Below, in pieces: positions 7,072 through 8,049 of a DNA stretch of 8,049 nucleotides (position 1 is the first letter of the stretch; each line of letters opens with the position of its first letter). A program made the translations under genes and the position numbers. Under the pieces are notes generated by a model that ran no database searches, had not been told where the DNA came from, and saw only the letters and a list, made by a program, of their open reading frames with translations. Origin of the DNA: Candidatus Aminicenantota bacterium (lineage in GTDB: Bacteria; Acidobacteriota; Aminicenantia; Aminicenantales; Aminicenantaceae); NCBI GenBank assembly GCA_030614645.1, contig JAUWTR010000049.1:1-8049 (forward strand), read 5' to 3'.

Positions 7072-7100
7072 ATAATACTAAGTAAATAGAAAATGGTAAA
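7072..7100 (-). promoter_or_regulatory. Candidate sigma-70-like promoter for the TIM-barrel/DUF1080 gene
   Basis: On the minus strand TTTACC (7100-7095) and TATTAT (7077-7072) are separated by exactly 17 bases, matching 4 of 6 and 5 of 6 consensus positions. The site lies in the AT-rich 117-base gap (7017-7133) between two genes of the same strand, about 55 bases before the ATG. In AT-rich DNA such matches arise by chance, so this is a suggestion that the downstream gene has its own promoter. Confidence 0.3.
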
Positions 7101-7111
7101 TAGTAACTTAG
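7078..7111. repeat. Imperfect inverted repeat, possible operator
   Basis: The arms are CTAAGTAAATA (7078-7088) and TAGTAACTTAG (7101-7111): 11 positions, 9 of them complementary, with a 12-base centre. The same stretch holds a direct repeat GTAAATAG at 7082-7089 and 7096-7103. It overlaps the spacer and -35 box of the candidate promoter, where a repressor or activator site would be expected, but the AT-rich composition makes chance symmetry plausible. It lacks the GC-rich stem and T-run of a terminator. Confidence 0.35.
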
Positions 7112-7133
7112 AAGAAAGGATTCGAGCCCTGTT

Positions 7134-8049
7134 TTATTTCCTTGCAGGATTCCATTCGCCTTTAGCAACCGCAGGAATAAAGCTTTTAAGCTCAGGCGGC
7201 GGAAAAGCAATGGTTTTTTCCTGTTCTGCACTCATATAAGCCGCCATCAGTAATTCCACTACCTTAACGCCATCACTGAAATTTTCCTCCGGGCGCTTAT
7301 TCTCCAGGAAGGCCTGAACCATGTGCCTGTTTTCCGCTGTGTATCCATATTCTATCTCTTCATTGCTAACAACCGGCATTAAACCCACTTCAGCATTTTG
7401 TTTCTCAACTAGGTCTTCGCCCTGGTTTCCTTTAACCTCCCGGCTGAAAAACACTTTCAGCCCGGTATCAAGCGTGTTTATCTGCAGGGAATATTCCGGC
7501 CCCAACAGCTCCAAGCTTAAGCGCAACCCCGCTCCTACATAACACCAGGAGGTGGAAGTCTCAATGATCAGCTTCTCTCCCTTCTCCCCCCGGTACTCGA
7601 TCAAAGAGCGGGCAAAATCTTCTGCCGGGCGGTTCAGATAATCGGTCTTTCCTCCACTTTTCTCTGCCAGGATCTTCGCGTAATGAGGCTGCTGCCATTT
7701 CAGGCAATTAGTGTAGGCTGTGACTTTGACCGGTGTTATTACCTCCCGTTTTGCCCCCGGGGGTGTAAGCATGAAGCGGGCTTCTTCCACGGAATGACAC
7801 ATCATATCATTAAGCACCACTCCGCCCTGTAATGTGCCTTCCCAGAACCAGGGCATATGCGGTCCGCAGTGCTCTTCTGCAGCCCGGGCCAGAAAAGGCC
7901 GGCCTGTGGTGGCTGCTCCCCTGGCCCAAAGAATTTCCTTGCCTCTGACTACTGCCGGGGACAACACTTGATTCTCAAGATATCCGTCTAACAAACCTGC
8001 CTTTTGAGCAAGGGTAAGCATCTTTTCAGCTTCTGCCACATTTCTCCCT
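7134..8049 (-). CDS. Gfo/Idh/MocA-family oxidoreductase, C-terminal part (5' end outside window)
   Basis: The frame stays open to the window edge; the GTG at 8039 is an internal Val codon, since the codons before it read Gly-Arg-Asn, which in this family follow the conserved Glu-Lys-Pro of the NAD-binding half. About 304 residues are visible, with roughly the first 95 or more missing (Rossmann domain). What remains is the substrate-binding alpha/beta domain: NQVLSPAV at the domain entry, GGVVLNDMMCHSVEEARF with the likely active-site Asp and His (the DMxCH pattern), and a C-terminal segment ENRHMVQAFLENKRPEENF with DGVKVVELLMAAYMSAEQ, typical of the family end. These enzymes oxidise or reduce sugar hydroxyls with NAD(P), sometimes to 3-keto-sugars. 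Whether this one is exported cannot be judged without the N-terminus. The next gene, 117 bases downstream, encodes a DUF1080 fusion, which supports a keto-glycoside role. Confidence 0.85.
   Translation of the reverse strand, partial: GRNVAEAEKMLTLAQKAGLLDGYLENQVLSPAVVRGKEILWARGAATTGRPFLARAAEEHCGPHMPWFWEGTLQGGVVLNDMMCHSVEEARFMLTPPGAKREVITPVKVTAYTNCLKWQQPHYAKILAEKSGGKTDYLNRPAEDFARSLIEYRGEKGEKLIIETSTSWCYVGAGLRLSLELLGPEYSLQINTLDTGLKVFFSREVKGNQGEDLVEKQNAEVGLMPVVSNEEIEYGYTAENRHMVQAFLENKRPEENFSDGVKVVELLMAAYMSAEQEKTIAFPPPELKSFIPAVAKGEWNPARK

Noticed and set aside
7071..7076. Perfect TATAAT on the plus strand.
   Set aside because: No plus-strand gene follows it; the downstream DNA is coding on the minus strand, and no good -35 box is in place. 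It arises from the AT-rich gap.
7111..7135. tRNA T-arm-like string GGATTCGAGCCC near the 3' end of the oxidoreductase gene, a possible attachment site or tRNA remnant.
   Set aside because: The base before TTCGAGC is A instead of the G53 that should pair with C61, no 5-base T stem forms, and there is no acceptor, anticodon arm or CCA nearby. It looks like chance.

Overview
The window is a dense bacterial (or bacteria-like) stretch with two opposing gene sets. Strong Shine-Dalgarno sites before several genes, Sec-type signal peptides, moderate GC and free use of ATA, AGA and AGG codons fit an environmental, probably Gram-negative-type bacterium. The mix of an M64 peptidase, a TIM-barrel/DUF1080 fusion and a Gfo/Idh/MocA oxidoreductase is what I know from Acidobacteria/Aminicenantes-like, PVC and FCB lineages. 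This is a family-level impression; the phylum cannot be fixed from the sequence alone.

Plus strand, 1-5565: five tightly packed genes that look like one operon. They are the 3' end of a probable DUF362-type gene (cut by the window edge), an NAD(P)-dependent aldehyde dehydrogenase, a bacterial xylulokinase (xylB), a CoA-pyrophosphatase-type Nudix hydrolase, and an exported M64 zinc metallopeptidase. Gaps are 2, 17, -11 and 2 bases. The first four products look cytoplasmic and deal with aldehyde oxidation, pentulose phosphorylation and nucleotide/CoA cleavage; they do not form a textbook pathway. The M64 gene is split by a single in-frame TAG codon (4822-4824). The reading frame and the family's sequence conservation continue on both sides without any shift.

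Minus strand, 8049-5574: the 3' part of a Gfo/Idh/MocA oxidoreductase gene (its 5' end lies beyond the window), a 117-base AT-rich gap with a candidate promoter and an imperfect inverted repeat, then a secreted fusion of a sugar-isomerase/epimerase-like TIM barrel with a DUF1080 (3-keto-disaccharide hydrolase family) domain. By family knowledge the pair suggests oxidation and cleavage of glycosides through keto-sugar intermediates.

The two gene sets converge with only 8 bases between their stop codons (5566-5573) and no visible terminator. The point most worth following is the amber codon in the peptidase. The only other TAG stop in the window, at the end of the aldehyde dehydrogenase, is followed five codons later by an in-frame TAA that overlaps the xylB start. 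No gene here strictly needs TAG as a stop. A plain nonsense mutation or a base-call error is still the simplest explanation. No RNA genes, CRISPR arrays or mobile elements were seen.
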